Below, piece by piece: positions 12,401 through 21,459 of a stretch of 64,000 bases of DNA (position 1 is its first letter; each line of letters begins with the position of its first letter). The notes under the pieces were generated by a model, which made no database searches, had not been told where the DNA came from, and worked only from the letters and a program-made list of their open reading frames with translations. Source of the stretch: Streptomyces roseoverticillatus (GTDB lineage Bacteria; Actinomycetota; Actinomycetes; Streptomycetales; Streptomycetaceae); the NCBI RefSeq assembly GCF_000719265.1, contig NZ_JOFL01000010.1, positions 62,001 to 126,000 on the forward strand, in the 5' to 3' direction. Made by a program: the position numbers and the translations under genes.

Positions 12401-13375
12401 GTGACGGCCGTCGAATCCCGTCCTGCGGGTGGGGGTACCTCCCACGCCTTTAAGGCAGTGGGGGAGCTTACCGAAAGCCCCGGTCACCGGCCGTTCGGAG
12501 CCCGTGCCAAGGCGTTCGTGGCGCTGACCAAGCCGCGTGTCATCGAGCTGCTGCTGATGACCACCGTGCCGGTGATGTTCCTCGCGGCACAGGGCGTGCC
12601 CGACCTGTGGCTGGTCCTGGCCACCTGTATCGGCGGCTACCTGTCCGCGGGCGGCGCCGGCGCGTTCAACATGTGGTACGACCGCGACATCGACGCCCTG
12701 ATGGACCGCACGTCGCAGCGCCCGCTGGTGACCGGCATGGTCTCCCCGAAGGAGTGCCTGGTCTTCGCCTCCGCGCTGACGGTGGGCTCGACCCTGTGGT
12801 TCTGGTTCCTGGTCAACCCGCTGTCGGCGATGCTCTCCCTGGGCGCCAACGCCTTCTACGTCGTCGTCTACACGATGATCCTCAAGCGGCGCACCGCGCA
12901 GAACATCGTGTGGGGCGGCATCGCGGGCTGCATGCCGGTCATCATCGGCTGGTCGGCGGTCGCGAACTCCGTGTCCTGGGCCGCCGTCGTCCTGTTCCTG
13001 GTCATCTTCTTCTGGACGCCGCCGCACTACTGGCCGCTGTCGATGAAGGTCAAGGACGACTACGAGCGCGTGGGCGTGCCGATGCTGCCCGTCATCGCGG
13101 GCAACAAGGCGGTCGCCAAGCAGATCGTCCTCTACAGCTGGGTGATGGTCCTCATCTCCCTCTCCCTGCAGCCGCTCGGCTACACCGGCTGGTTCTACAC
13201 GGTCGTCGCGGCCGCGCTGGGCGCCTTCTGGCTGAAGGAGGCGCACGCCCTGCAGCTTCGCGCCAACGCCGGCATCACGGGCGCGAAGCTCAAGGAGATG
13301 CGGCTCTTCCACTGGTCCATCACGTATGTGTCGCTGCTGTTCGTCGCGGTGGCCGTGGATCCCTTCCTTCGTTAA
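12401..13375 (+). CDS. ctaB: protohaem IX farnesyltransferase (haem O synthase)
   Basis: 324 aa from GTG 12401 with AGGGG just upstream. It is an integral membrane prenyltransferase adding a farnesyl group to haem b for the cytochrome oxidase cofactor; CtaA, encoded about 2 kb on, acts next. The UbiA-type Asp motif [19 protein letters not shown] is at about residues 90-108, followed by several hydrophobic helices. Codons 11-22 are a translated copy of a short hairpin repeat (12431-12466), encoding [12 protein letters not shown] ahead of the conserved [16 protein letters not shown]. That insert appears foreign to the family. Confidence 0.95.
   Translation: MTAVESRPAGGGTSHAFKAVGELTESPGHRPFGARAKAFVALTKPRVIELLLMTTVPVMFLAAQGVPDLWLVLATCIGGYLSAGGAGAFNMWYDRDIDALMDRTSQRPLVTGMVSPKECLVFASALTVGSTLWFWFLVNPLSAMLSLGANAFYVVVYTMILKRRTAQNIVWGGIAGCMPVIIGWSAVANSVSWAAVVLFLVIFFWTPPHYWPLSMKVKDDYERVGVPMLPVIAGNKAVAKQIVLYSWVMVLISLSLQPLGYTGWFYTVVAAALGAFWLKEAHALQLRANAGITGAKLKEMRLFHWSITYVSLLFVAVAVDPFLR
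12431..12466 (-). repeat. 36-nt hairpin repeat inserted in frame in ctaB
   Basis: Read on the minus strand it is CTCCCCCA, an ACTGCC..GGCGT-type stem, then TGGGAGGTACCCCC. This is the same frame as the element at 47603-47635, whose stem bases differ (AGC..GCT). It occupies exactly 12 codons of ctaB. Confidence 0.7.
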
Positions 13376-13399
13376 TTACTGGTGGGTAGCATCTGCGGC

Positions 13400-13774
13400 A
13401 TGGCAGATGACACCACCCCGCAGGACGGCACGGCCGAGAAGGCCGCACCCGACGCCCGGGCGGACCGCAAGGCCGCCCGGCTCGCCCGTCAGATCGACGC
13501 TTTTGCCAAGGGCCACGGCGGCTCCGCCGACGGCCAGCTGGCCCACATCGCCCGCGGCACCGTACGGATCGCCCTCGTGGGCGCCGACGGCGAATGGGGC
13601 AACCTCGTCGCCCCCTCCCTGGACGTCGCGCAGAAGGCCGCCGAGAAGGCCGGGCTGACCCTCCACGACGACTTCGACGGCGAGCTCGCCGCCAAGGTCC
13701 GCACCGGCCCGTACGAGTGGTCGCGCATGGCCGGCATCCAGGTCGGCGGCCCGGCCAACCCCGCCGCCGGCTGA
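13400..13774 (+). CDS. small conserved hypothetical protein
   Basis: 124 aa from ATG 13400; GTG 13382 is possible. I do not recognise a domain of known function. The N-terminal 40 residues are charged and Ala/Arg/Lys-rich. The remainder, with GTVRIALVGADGEWGNLVAPSLDVAQKAAEKAGL, looks like a small alpha/beta fold, and EWSRMAGIQVGGPANP ends it. It follows ctaB by 25 bp on the same strand and could be co-transcribed. Codon usage matches its neighbours. No signal peptide or membrane helix is seen. Confidence 0.7.
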   Translation: MADDTTPQDGTAEKAAPDARADRKAARLARQIDAFAKGHGGSADGQLAHIARGTVRIALVGADGEWGNLVAPSLDVAQKAAEKAGLTLHDDFDGELAAKVRTGPYEWSRMAGIQVGGPANPAAG

Positions 13775-13876
13775 CCCGGCGGCCGAACCGATAACTGACG
13801 GGCCCCTCGGCCGTTAGACCCCCGGGGAGCGGCCGCACGCGCGCCGCTCGGGGCGGGGACGGTACGAGGGGGGCGG

Positions 13877-14923
13877 ATGGACGGCATGCCGCCGCTCGTC
13901 GACCAGCACAGCCACGGCGCGGTCCACGGCGAGCTGGGACTCGGCGGGTTCGAGGCGCACCTGGCCGCGGCCGCGGGCGCCGCGGGCCCGGCCCCGCCCG
14001 GCACGTCCTTCTTCGACAGCCGCACGGGGCTCGCCCTGCGCCGCTGGTGCCCGCCGCTCCTCGGCCTGGACCCGCACTGCTCGCCCGTCCGCTATCTGGC
14101 CCGCCGGCGCGAGCTGGGCGCCTACCGCGCCGGGCAGTTGCTGCTGCGCGGCGCCGGCATCGGCACGTTCCTGCTGGAGACGGGGGAGCCGAGCGCCCTC
14201 ACGTCGGCCGCCGAGCTCGCCGGGGCCGCCGACGGCAGCGCGCACGAGGTCGTCCGGCTCGAAGCGCTCGCCGAGCAGGTCGCGGACACCTCCGGGAGCG
14301 CGGACTCCTTCACCGCGTACGCGGCCGAGGCGCTCTACGCGGCCGCCCGGAGCGCCATCGCGTTCGCCTGCGGCCTCCCCTTCTGCGACGGGAGCCCGCC
14401 GGGCCTGGCGGAGGTGCGCAAGGCCGCGGGGCAGTGGCTGCGGTCGCGCCGCCCGGGCGGCCGGCTGGACGACCCCGTCCTCGCCCGTCACCTGCTGTGG
14501 AGCGCGCTCGCCGCCGGGCTCCCCGTCCAGCTGCACTGCTCCGACCCGCTGCGGCTGACCCGCTTCCTGCGGGCCACGGCGGGCCTGGGATGCGATCTGG
14601 TGCTGCTGCCGGACCCCTGGCACCAACGGGAGGCCGCGCAGCTCGCCGGGGCCTTCCCGCACGTCTACGCGGACGTGGGGCGGCTTCCTGAGGAGACGCT
14701 GCGCGAGGCGCCCTTCGGCAAGCTGCTGTTCTCCTCCGGCGCGCGCGGCCCGGCGGAGCTCTACGTGGTCGCCGCCCGGTCGTTCTCGCAGGCCATGGAC
14801 CGGCTGATGAGCGACTGGGTGGCCGACGGCTGGTGCCGGCGGGCGGACGCGCGCAGGATCGCCTCGCTCGTCGCGGCCGGCACCGCCCGCAGGATCTACC
14901 GGCTGGACGCGCCGGCCGGCTGA
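13877..14923 (+). CDS. amidohydrolase-family protein
   Basis: 348 aa. The N-terminus has the metal-binding DQHSHG (His-x-His, about residues 9-14) of amidohydrolase-2 enzymes. A middle LPVQLHCSD supplies another candidate ligand His, and the C-terminal half runs through LVLLPDPWHQREA and FPHVYADVGRL. The position where relatives usually carry a catalytic Asp (FGSDA-like) reads LLFSSGARG here, so the last acidic ligand seems absent and the activity is uncertain. The substrate is unknown. Its 3' end overlaps the ctaA 3' end by 28 bases on the other strand. Confidence 0.75.
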   Translation: MDGMPPLVDQHSHGAVHGELGLGGFEAHLAAAAGAAGPAPPGTSFFDSRTGLALRRWCPPLLGLDPHCSPVRYLARRRELGAYRAGQLLLRGAGIGTFLLETGEPSALTSAAELAGAADGSAHEVVRLEALAEQVADTSGSADSFTAYAAEALYAAARSAIAFACGLPFCDGSPPGLAEVRKAAGQWLRSRRPGGRLDDPVLARHLLWSALAAGLPVQLHCSDPLRLTRFLRATAGLGCDLVLLPDPWHQREAAQLAGAFPHVYADVGRLPEETLREAPFGKLLFSSGARGPAELYVVAARSFSQAMDRLMSDWVADGWCRRADARRIASLVAAGTARRIYRLDAPAG

Positions 14924-15891
14924 GCCGGGACGGCCTCGTGCCCGTCCGCGGGGGCGGGCACGACGGGCTGCTCGCCGCGGTCGCGCAGCGACAGGAAGAC
15001 CCGCAGCACGGCGATCCACACCAGGCAGGAGCCGAACATGTGGGCGCCGACGACGACCTCGGGCTCGTCGTTGAAGTACTGCACGTAGCCGATGACGCCC
15101 TGGAACATCAGCACGGCGAACAGCTCGACGGTCCGGCGGCGCGGCACGGCCGGGGCCTTCACGGCCCGCAGCACGAACCACAGGGCGATCGTCAGGCCGA
15201 CCACGATGTAGACGAAGTCGACGTGCAGCTGGGTGACCTCGCGCCAGTCCAGCGGGATGCGGTGGACGTTCTTCGAGGCGTCGCCCGCGTGCCGGCCGGA
15301 GCCGGTGACGACCGTGCCGACCAGGATCAGCACGGTGGTCGCCACGACCAGGACCCAGCTGAGCTGCCGCACGGGACGCGCCACCAGGTCGCGCGGCGCG
15401 TCGTCGCCCTCGGCCGAGCGGTGCCACATCACCACGGCCACCGTCAGCAGCGCGGTCGCCGCCAGGAAGTGCAGGGCGACGATGTACGGGTTGAGGCCCG
15501 TCAGGACGGTGATGCCGCCGATGATGCCGTTGCTCGCGATCAGCCAGAACTGGGCCCAGCCCAGCCGCGTCAGGGGGCGGCGGCGCGGGGCACGCGCGCG
15601 TGCCGCCACGATCGCCACGCCGACGATCGCGCAGAGCACGTACGTCAGCATGCGGTTGGTGAACTCGATGACGCCGTTGATGCCCATCTCCGGGGTGGGC
15701 GTCAGGCTGTCCTCGGTGCAGGTGGGCCACGTCGGGCAGCCGAGCCCCGACTGGGTGAGCCGGACCGCGCCGCCCGTCACCACGATGACCACGCCCATCA
15801 CCACGCAGGCGAGGGCCGCTCGCTCGACGAAGCGCGCGGACGGCTGCCAGCGGTCGGCGACGATCTGGAGGGGGTTCAGCGTTTTCGGCAC
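14896..15891 (-). CDS. ctaA: haem A synthase (COX15/CtaA)
   Basis: 331 aa membrane protein that oxidises haem O to haem A for the aa3-type cytochrome oxidase. The family pattern is visible: a first helix ending GGAVRLTQSGLGCPTWPTC, with a Cys pair in the first extracellular loop and the conserved Glu/His region INGVIEFTNRMLTY, then further helices, about eight in total. It completes the pathway begun by CtaB. It lies downstream of the ABC exporter genes on the minus strand after a hairpin, and its end overlaps the preceding convergent gene. Confidence 0.95.
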   Translation of the reverse strand: MPKTLNPLQIVADRWQPSARFVERAALACVVMGVVIVVTGGAVRLTQSGLGCPTWPTCTEDSLTPTPEMGINGVIEFTNRMLTYVLCAIVGVAIVAARARAPRRRPLTRLGWAQFWLIASNGIIGGITVLTGLNPYIVALHFLAATALLTVAVVMWHRSAEGDDAPRDLVARPVRQLSWVLVVATTVLILVGTVVTGSGRHAGDASKNVHRIPLDWREVTQLHVDFVYIVVGLTIALWFVLRAVKAPAVPRRRTVELFAVLMFQGVIGYVQYFNDEPEVVVGAHMFGSCLVWIAVLRVFLSLRDRGEQPVVPAPADGHEAVPAQPAGASSR

Positions 15892-15931
15892 GGGCTCATC
15901 GTAAAGGGGAGCTTGTGCACGCGTTCACGAG

Positions 15932-15960
15932 GGGCCCCGGGGGAGTCGTCTCCCCGGGAG
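15932..15960 (-). terminator. hairpin between ABC permease and ctaA
   Basis: CCCGGGGGAG pairs with CTCCCCGGG across a TCGT loop with one bulged base, 44 bases past the permease stop. It probably ends the exporter transcript ahead of ctaA. Confidence 0.6.
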
Positions 15961-16003
15961 AAAGGCGGCATGAGGGAGCGCCCCGTGTCCCTCCGCCCCG
16001 CCC

Positions 16004-16789
16004 TCACTCCCAGCGGAAGAGCTTCGCCGCCGCCCCGAGGCCCAGCAGCGACCACACCGCGAGGATGCCGAGGTCGCCCCAGGGCATGCCCGCGCCGTGC
16101 TGCAGGACGTCCCGCAGGCCGCCCGAGAGCGCCGAGATCGGCAGCAGCTCCAGCACCGCCCGCACCCCGCCGGGGAACTTCTCCATCGGCACGATCACGC
16201 CGCCGCCGACCAGCAGCAGGAGGAAGACGAGGTTCGCCGCGGCGAGCGTCACCTCGGCCTTCAGCGTGCCGGCCATCAGCAGCCCCAGCCCCGAGAACGC
16301 CGCCGTGCCCAGCACGAGCAGCAGCAGGACCGCGAACGGGTTGCCCTGCGGCGACCAGCCCAGCGCGAAGGCGATCACCGTCAGGAGGACGACCTGCAGC
16401 ACCTCGGTGACCAGCACCGAGCACGTCTTCGCCGTCATCAGCGCCCAGCGCGGGAGCGGCGAGGCGCCCAGCCGCTTGAGGACGCCGTAGCGGCGCTCGA
16501 AACCGGTCGCGATGGCCTGGCCGGTGAACGCCGTGGACATCACCGCCAGCGCCAGCACGCCCGGGGCGAGGAAGTCGACGGCCTTGCCCTCACCCGTGTC
16601 GACGATGTCGACGGCGCTGAAGAGCACCAGCAGCAGCGTGGGGATGACGACGGTCAGCAGCAGCTGCTCGCCGTTGCGCAGCAGCATGCGGGTCTCCAGC
16701 GCGGCCTGCGCGCGGATCATCCGGGAGACGGGCGCGGCACCGGGCCGCGGGGCGAAGGTCCCGCTGCTCGCCGAGATCACATCACTCAT
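16004..16789 (-). CDS. ABC-2 type transporter permease
   Basis: 261 aa with about six membrane helices and the ABC-2 permease pattern (RMIRAQAALETRMLLRNGEQLLLTVVIPTLLLVLF split over helix 1, then FERRYGVLKRLGASPLPRW). It pairs with the ATP-binding protein encoded just upstream; the genes overlap by ATGA. This pair resembles daunorubicin-resistance-type exporters, but the substrate cannot be read from the sequence. The location between ctaA and sufR is typical for Streptomyces and suggests a conserved housekeeping export role. Confidence 0.9.
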   Translation of the reverse strand: MSDVISASSGTFAPRPGAAPVSRMIRAQAALETRMLLRNGEQLLLTVVIPTLLLVLFSAVDIVDTGEGKAVDFLAPGVLALAVMSTAFTGQAIATGFERRYGVLKRLGASPLPRWALMTAKTCSVLVTEVLQVVLLTVIAFALGWSPQGNPFAVLLLLVLGTAAFSGLGLLMAGTLKAEVTLAAANLVFLLLLVGGGVIVPMEKFPGGVRAVLELLPISALSGGLRDVLQHGAGMPWGDLGILAVWSLLGLGAAAKLFRWE

Positions 16790-17745
16790 GCCCGCAGCTC
16801 CTTACCGGTCAGCTCCAAGAAGACGTCCTCCAGCGTGTGCCGCTCGACCGCTATGCGGTCCGGCATGACGCCGTTCTGCGCGCACCACGTGGTCACCGTG
16901 GCGAGCAGCTGCGGGTCGATGCGGCCGCCCACGCGGTACGTGCCCGGGGTCAGCTCCGCCGCCGTGGACTCGGCGGGCAGGGCCTTCAGGAGCGAGGTGA
17001 GGTCCAGGCCGGGTCGGCCGCTGAAGCGCAGGGTGTTCTCCGCGCCGCCCCGGCACAGCTCCTCGGGGCTGCCCTGGGCGATGACGCGGCCGCTGTCGAT
17101 GATGGCGATGTCGTCGGCCAGGGCCTCGGCCTCGTCCATGTAGTGCGTGGTGAGGACGACGGTGACGCCGTCGGTGCGCAGCTCGCGCACCAGGTCCCAG
17201 GTGGCGTGCCGGGCCTGCGGGTCCAGGCCGGCCGTCGGCTCGTCCAGGAAGACCAGCTCGGGGCGGCCGACGACGGCCATGGCGAGCGCGAGGCGCTGCT
17301 GCTGACCGCCGGAGAGCCGCCGGTAGGCCGTCCGGCCGCAGCTGCCGAGGCCCAGCCGTTCTATGAGGGAGGGCACGTCCAGGGGGTGGGCGTGGAGGGC
17401 GGCGACGTGGCGCAGCATCTCCTCCGCGCGCGCCCCCGCGTACACCCCTCCGCTCTGCAGCATGACGCCCACGCGGGGGCGGAGCTTCGCCGCGTCGGCG
17501 ACGGGGTCGAGCCCCAGGACGCGGACGGTGCCCGCGTCGGGGCGGCGGTAGCCCTCGCAGGTCTCGATCGTGGTGGTCTTGCCGGCTCCGTTGGGGCCGA
17601 GGACGGCGGTGAGGCCGCCCCGGGCGACGGACAGGTCGAGCCCGTCCACCGCGGCCTTCGGTCCGTACCGCTTCACCAGCCCGCGAACCTCGACCGCGGG
17701 CCGGTCCGGGGCCTCGGGGGTGTCCCCCGGGAAGACGCTGCGCAT
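16786..17745 (-). CDS. ABC transporter ATP-binding protein (DrrA-like)
   Basis: 319 aa from ATG 17745. It energises the ABC-2 permease encoded next. All nucleotide-binding motifs are present: Walker A GPNGAGKTT (about residue 50), signature LSGGQQQRLALAMA, Walker B PELVFLDEPTAGLDPQ and the switch His in TTHYMDEAE. A 90-residue C-terminal domain follows, as in DrrA-like exporters. It is divergent from sufR with about 200 bases between. Confidence 0.92.
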   Translation of the reverse strand: MRSVFPGDTPEAPDRPAVEVRGLVKRYGPKAAVDGLDLSVARGGLTAVLGPNGAGKTTTIETCEGYRRPDAGTVRVLGLDPVADAAKLRPRVGVMLQSGGVYAGARAEEMLRHVAALHAHPLDVPSLIERLGLGSCGRTAYRRLSGGQQQRLALAMAVVGRPELVFLDEPTAGLDPQARHATWDLVRELRTDGVTVVLTTHYMDEAEALADDIAIIDSGRVIAQGSPEELCRGGAENTLRFSGRPGLDLTSLLKALPAESTAAELTPGTYRVGGRIDPQLLATVTTWCAQNGVMPDRIAVERHTLEDVFLELTGKELRA

Positions 17746-17937
17746 GGCGCGAAGTCTACGAAGCCGGGCGTGTCCCCGGAGGCCCCGGGGTGGAACCCGT
17801 CCGAGGAGGGGCTCCCGGGGGAGCCCGGAACCACGGGCCCGCGAGCAAGATCGACGGGTACCGGTTAGGTGACCCTTAGTGATCGAGGACACCGCCGGCC
17901 GGTGGGGGCGAGGCTTGTCGGCCTCCGGGTAATTACG

Positions 17938-17951
17938 CAACAATGGTGTTG
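17938..17951 (+). promoter_or_regulatory. SufR-type operator at the sufR start
   Basis: CAAC-N6-GTTG inverted repeat; the final G is the first base of the sufR GTG codon. From published work, cyanobacterial SufR binds CAAC-N6-GTTG. The position suggests autorepression of the whole suf operon by blocking initiation. The spacing to the GTG leaves no room for a ribosome site, so the mRNA may be leaderless. Confidence 0.6.
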
Positions 17952-18760
17952 TGAAATACGCGGGCGAGGCTCCACAGGGCCCCGCGGCCGGTCCGGAAGG
18001 ATCCGCGGCCGCCGGGCCGCAGCAGCCTGCGCCCGGGCTCGAGGACCGCCGCGAGCACGGCCATGACGAGCAGCGCGGCACCCGCAACCGCGTGGCCCGC
18101 TCCATCCTCGACCACGGCCCGTCCACCGCGGCCGAGCTCGCGCTCCGCCTGGAGCTCACCCAGGCGGCCGTGCGCCGCCACCTCGACACCCTCGTCGCCG
18201 AGGGCGTCGTCGAGCCCCGGGAGAAGCGGGTCTACGGCGCCCGGAGCCGCGGCCGCCCCGCCAAGGCCTTCGCGCTGACCGACTGCGGCCGCGACGCCTT
18301 CGACCAGGCCTATGACCAACTCGCCGGTGACGCCCTGCGCTGGATCGCGCAGGCCGCCGGCGGCGGGGAGATGGGCGAGGCCGCCGTCGCGGCCTTCGCC
18401 CGGGCCCGCATGGCCGCCCAGGCCGAGGGCTACCGCAAGGCGCTCGAGGCCGCCGCACCCGAGTCACGCACCGAGGCCCTTGCCAGGGCATTGACCGCGG
18501 ACGGGTACGCTGCTACGGCGCGTAGCGCGCCGGTCGGCGAACAGCTTTGCCAGCACCACTGCCCGGTCGCCCATGTCGCCGAGCAGTTCCCGCAGCTGTG
18601 CGAGGCGGAGACCGAGGTCTTCTCCCGCCTGCTCGGGACACATGTGCAGCGTCTTGCCACCATCGCCCACGGCGACGGGGTGTGCACGACGTTCATCCCG
18701 AAGAGCAAGACCAAGACCACCACAGCATCCGCCAGCACGGCCGGGAGGAACCCCGCATGA
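17951..18760 (+). CDS. sufR: Fe-S cluster-sensing repressor SufR
   Basis: 269 aa from GTG 17951. It has a winged helix-turn-helix near residues 45-100 ([18 protein letters not shown], then [21 protein letters not shown]). The C-terminal cluster-binding segment carries Cys200, Cys204 ([15 protein letters not shown]) and Cys217. The family represses suf genes when it holds an Fe-S cluster. It heads the suf operon, its stop overlaps the sufB start (ATGA), and a CAAC-N6-GTTG operator covers its start. The first 40 residues are a Gly/Pro/Ala-rich extension. Confidence 0.93.
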   Translation: MKYAGEAPQGPAAGPEGSAAAGPQQPAPGLEDRREHGHDEQRGTRNRVARSILDHGPSTAAELALRLELTQAAVRRHLDTLVAEGVVEPREKRVYGARSRGRPAKAFALTDCGRDAFDQAYDQLAGDALRWIAQAAGGGEMGEAAVAAFARARMAAQAEGYRKALEAAAPESRTEALARALTADGYAATARSAPVGEQLCQHHCPVAHVAEQFPQLCEAETEVFSRLLGTHVQRLATIAHGDGVCTTFIPKSKTKTTTASASTAGRNPA

Positions 18761-20178
18761 CTCTCCCCACGGAGACTGCCCACCCTGAGCTCGAAGGCCT
18801 GGGCACGTACGAATACGGCTGGGCCGACTCCGACGTGGCCGGTGCCGCAGCCAAGCGCGGCCTCTCCGAGGCGGTCGTCCGCGACATCTCGGCCAAGAAG
18901 TCCGAGCCGGAGTGGATGCTCAAGCTGCGCCTGAAGGGCCTGAAGCTCTTCGACAAGAAGCCCATGCCGACCTGGGGCTCCGACCTCTCCGGCATCGACT
19001 TCGACAACATCAAGTACTTCGTCCGCTCCACCGAGAAGCAGGCCGCTTCCTGGGAGGACCTGCCGGAGGACATCAAGAACACCTACGACAAGCTGGGCAT
19101 CCCGGAGGCCGAGAAGCAGCGTCTCGTCGCCGGTGTCGCCGCCCAGTACGAGTCGGAGGTCGTCTACCACCAGATCCGTGAGGACCTGGAGGAGCAGGGC
19201 GTCATCTTCCTGGACACCGACACGGCCCTGAAGGAGCACCCCGAGCTCTTCCAGGAGTACTTCGGCACGGTCATCCCGGTCGGCGACAACAAGTTCGCCT
19301 CGCTGAACTCCGCCGTGTGGTCCGGCGGCTCCTTCATCTACGTCCCCAAGGGTGTCCACGTGGACATCCCGCTCCAGGCCTACTTCCGTATCAACACGGA
19401 GAACATGGGCCAGTTCGAGCGGACGCTGATCATCGTCGACGAGGACGCCTACGTTCACTACGTCGAGGGCTGCACGGCTCCGATCTACTCGTCGGACTCG
19501 CTGCACAGCGCGGTCGTGGAGATCATCGTGAAGAAGGGCGGCCGATGCCGCTACACGACGATCCAGAACTGGTCGAACAACGTCTACAACCTGGTCACCA
19601 AGCGTGCCGTGGCCTACGAGGGCGCGACCATGGAGTGGGTCGACGGCAACATCGGCTCCAAGGTGACGATGAAGTACCCGGCCGTCTACCTGATGGGCGA
19701 GCACGCCAAGGGCGAGACGCTGTCCATCGCCTTCTCCGGCCAGGGCCAGCACCAGGACGCCGGCGCCAAGATGGTCCACATGGCGCCGAACACCTCCTCC
19801 AACATCGTCTCCAAGTCGGTGGCGCGTGGCGGTGGCCGCACCTCCTACCGCGGTCTGATCGAGATCGGCGAGGGCGCTCACGGCTCGAAGTCGAACGTGC
19901 TGTGCGACGCGCTGCTCGTGGACACCATCTCCCGGTCGGACACCTACCCCTACGTCGACGTCCGCGAGGACGACGTCTCCATGGGTCACGAGGCGACCGT
20001 CTCCAAGGTCAGCGACGACCAGCTCTTCTACCTGATGAGCCGGGGTCTGTCCGAGGACGAGGCGATGGCGATGATCGTGCGCGGCTTCGTCGAGCCGATC
20101 GCCCGGGAGCTGCCCATGGAGTACGCGCTGGAGCTCAACCGGCTGATCGAGCTGCAGATGGAAGGCTCCGTCGGCTGA
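18757..20178 (+). CDS. sufB: Fe-S cluster assembly scaffold SufB
   Basis: 473 aa from ATG 18757, with GGGAGGA upstream. SufB with SufC and SufD forms the scaffold complex on which Fe-S clusters are built. Expected stretches are seen: [14 protein letters not shown] near residue 50, [21 protein letters not shown] split around 190-205, the YVEGCTAP Cys segment near 240, and [20 protein letters not shown] near the end. It lies second in the operon. A GC-rich hairpin at 20179-20209 separates it from sufD. Confidence 0.98.
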   Translation: MTLPTETAHPELEGLGTYEYGWADSDVAGAAAKRGLSEAVVRDISAKKSEPEWMLKLRLKGLKLFDKKPMPTWGSDLSGIDFDNIKYFVRSTEKQAASWEDLPEDIKNTYDKLGIPEAEKQRLVAGVAAQYESEVVYHQIREDLEEQGVIFLDTDTALKEHPELFQEYFGTVIPVGDNKFASLNSAVWSGGSFIYVPKGVHVDIPLQAYFRINTENMGQFERTLIIVDEDAYVHYVEGCTAPIYSSDSLHSAVVEIIVKKGGRCRYTTIQNWSNNVYNLVTKRAVAYEGATMEWVDGNIGSKVTMKYPAVYLMGEHAKGETLSIAFSGQGQHQDAGAKMVHMAPNTSSNIVSKSVARGGGRTSYRGLIEIGEGAHGSKSNVLCDALLVDTISRSDTYPYVDVREDDVSMGHEATVSKVSDDQLFYLMSRGLSEDEAMAMIVRGFVEPIARELPMEYALELNRLIELQMEGSVG

Positions 20179-20209
20179 CCCTCCCCCCGCCCCGGAGGCG
20201 GGGGAGGGG
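20179..20209 (+). terminator. intra-operon hairpin between sufB and sufD
   Basis: CCCTCCCCCCGCC pairs with GGCGGGGGAGGGG across loop CCGGA with one bulged C, starting next to the sufB stop. No U-tract is present and the operon continues, so it is more likely an mRNA stabiliser or partial attenuator than a full terminator. Confidence 0.5.
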
Positions 20210-20271
20210 CACGGACGCCCCCGGCCGCAGCAGCGAACCCTTTGTGACAGGAAGAGAGCACGACGACAGCC

Positions 20272-21459
20272 ATGGCTGACAACACCCCCGCCGGCAGCAC
20301 GACCGACGGCGCCATCCAGGTGGGCGGGCCGCAGCAGCCCATCGACGCGCGCGTGAGCGCCCCCGCCTCGTACGACGTGGCGGACTTCCCCGTGCCGCAC
20401 GGCCGCGAGGAGGAGTGGCGGTTCACCCCGCTGGAGCGCCTGCGCGGTCTGCACGACGGCACGGCCGCAGGCAAGGGCGTGGACGGCGGCGTCAAGGTCG
20501 AGGTGAGCGCCCCCGCGGGCGTCACCGTCGAGACCGTCGGCCGCGACGACGCCCGCCTCGGCCGGGCCGGCAAGCCGGTCGACCGCGTCGCCGCCCAGGC
20601 CTACAGCTCCTTCGAGAAGGCCTCGGTCGTCTCGATCCCCAAGGACGCGGTCCTCACCGAGCCCGTCACGATCTCCGTGCACGGCGAGGGCGGCGTGGCC
20701 TTCGGCCACCAGGTGATCGAGGTCGGCGCCTTCGCCGAGGCCGTCGTCGTCCTCGACCACACCGGCGACACCACGCTCGCCGCCAACGTCGAGTTCCTCA
20801 TCGGCGACGGCGCCAAGCTCACCGTCGTCTCCATCCAGGACTGGGACGCCACCGCGGTGCACGCCGCCCAGCACACCGCGCTGATCGGCCGCGACGCCTC
20901 CTTCAAGTCCGTCGTCGTCACCTTCGGCGGCGACCTGGTCCGCCTCCACCCGCGGGTCGTCTACGGCGCCCCCGGCGGCGAGGCCGAGCTCTACGGCCTG
21001 TACTTCACCGACAAGGGCCAGCACCAGGAGCACCGCCTCTTCGTCGATCACGACACCCCGCACTGCCGCAGCAACGTCGCCTACAAGGGCGCGCTGCAGG
21101 GCCAGGACGCCCACGCGGTCTGGATCGGCGACGTCCTCATCCGCGCGGAGGCCGAGGGCACCGACACCTACGAGCTCAACCGCAACCTCGTCCTCACCGA
21201 CGGGGCCCGCGTCGACTCCGTGCCCAACCTGGAGATCGAGACCGGTGAGATCGTCGGCGCCGGCCACGCCTCGGCGACCGGCCGCTTCGACGACGAGCAG
21301 CTGTTCTACCTGATGGCGCGCGGCATCCCGGCCGACGAGGCCCGCCGCCTGGTCGTCCGCGGCTTCTTCGCCGAGCTCGTCCAGCAGATCGGCATCCCGG
21401 AGCTCGAGGAGCGCCTCATCGCCAAGATCGAGGCCGAGCTGGAGGCGTCGGTGGCATGA
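20272..21459 (+). CDS. sufD: Fe-S cluster assembly protein SufD
   Basis: 395 aa. It is a beta-helix partner of SufB in the SufBC2D scaffold. Family features: an N-terminal FPVPHGREEEWRFTPLERL, the central GAKLTVVSIQDWD, NVAYKGALQGQDAHAVWIGDVLI, and the C-terminal GRFDDEQLFYLMARGIPADEARRLVVRGFF stretch shared with SufB, interrupted here for brevity. The stop overlaps the next gene's ATG by ATGA. A GGAAGAG ribosome site lies about 20 bases upstream. Confidence 0.97.
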   Translation: MADNTPAGSTTDGAIQVGGPQQPIDARVSAPASYDVADFPVPHGREEEWRFTPLERLRGLHDGTAAGKGVDGGVKVEVSAPAGVTVETVGRDDARLGRAGKPVDRVAAQAYSSFEKASVVSIPKDAVLTEPVTISVHGEGGVAFGHQVIEVGAFAEAVVVLDHTGDTTLAANVEFLIGDGAKLTVVSIQDWDATAVHAAQHTALIGRDASFKSVVVTFGGDLVRLHPRVVYGAPGGEAELYGLYFTDKGQHQEHRLFVDHDTPHCRSNVAYKGALQGQDAHAVWIGDVLIRAEAEGTDTYELNRNLVLTDGARVDSVPNLEIETGEIVGAGHASATGRFDDEQLFYLMARGIPADEARRLVVRGFFAELVQQIGIPELEERLIAKIEAELEASVA

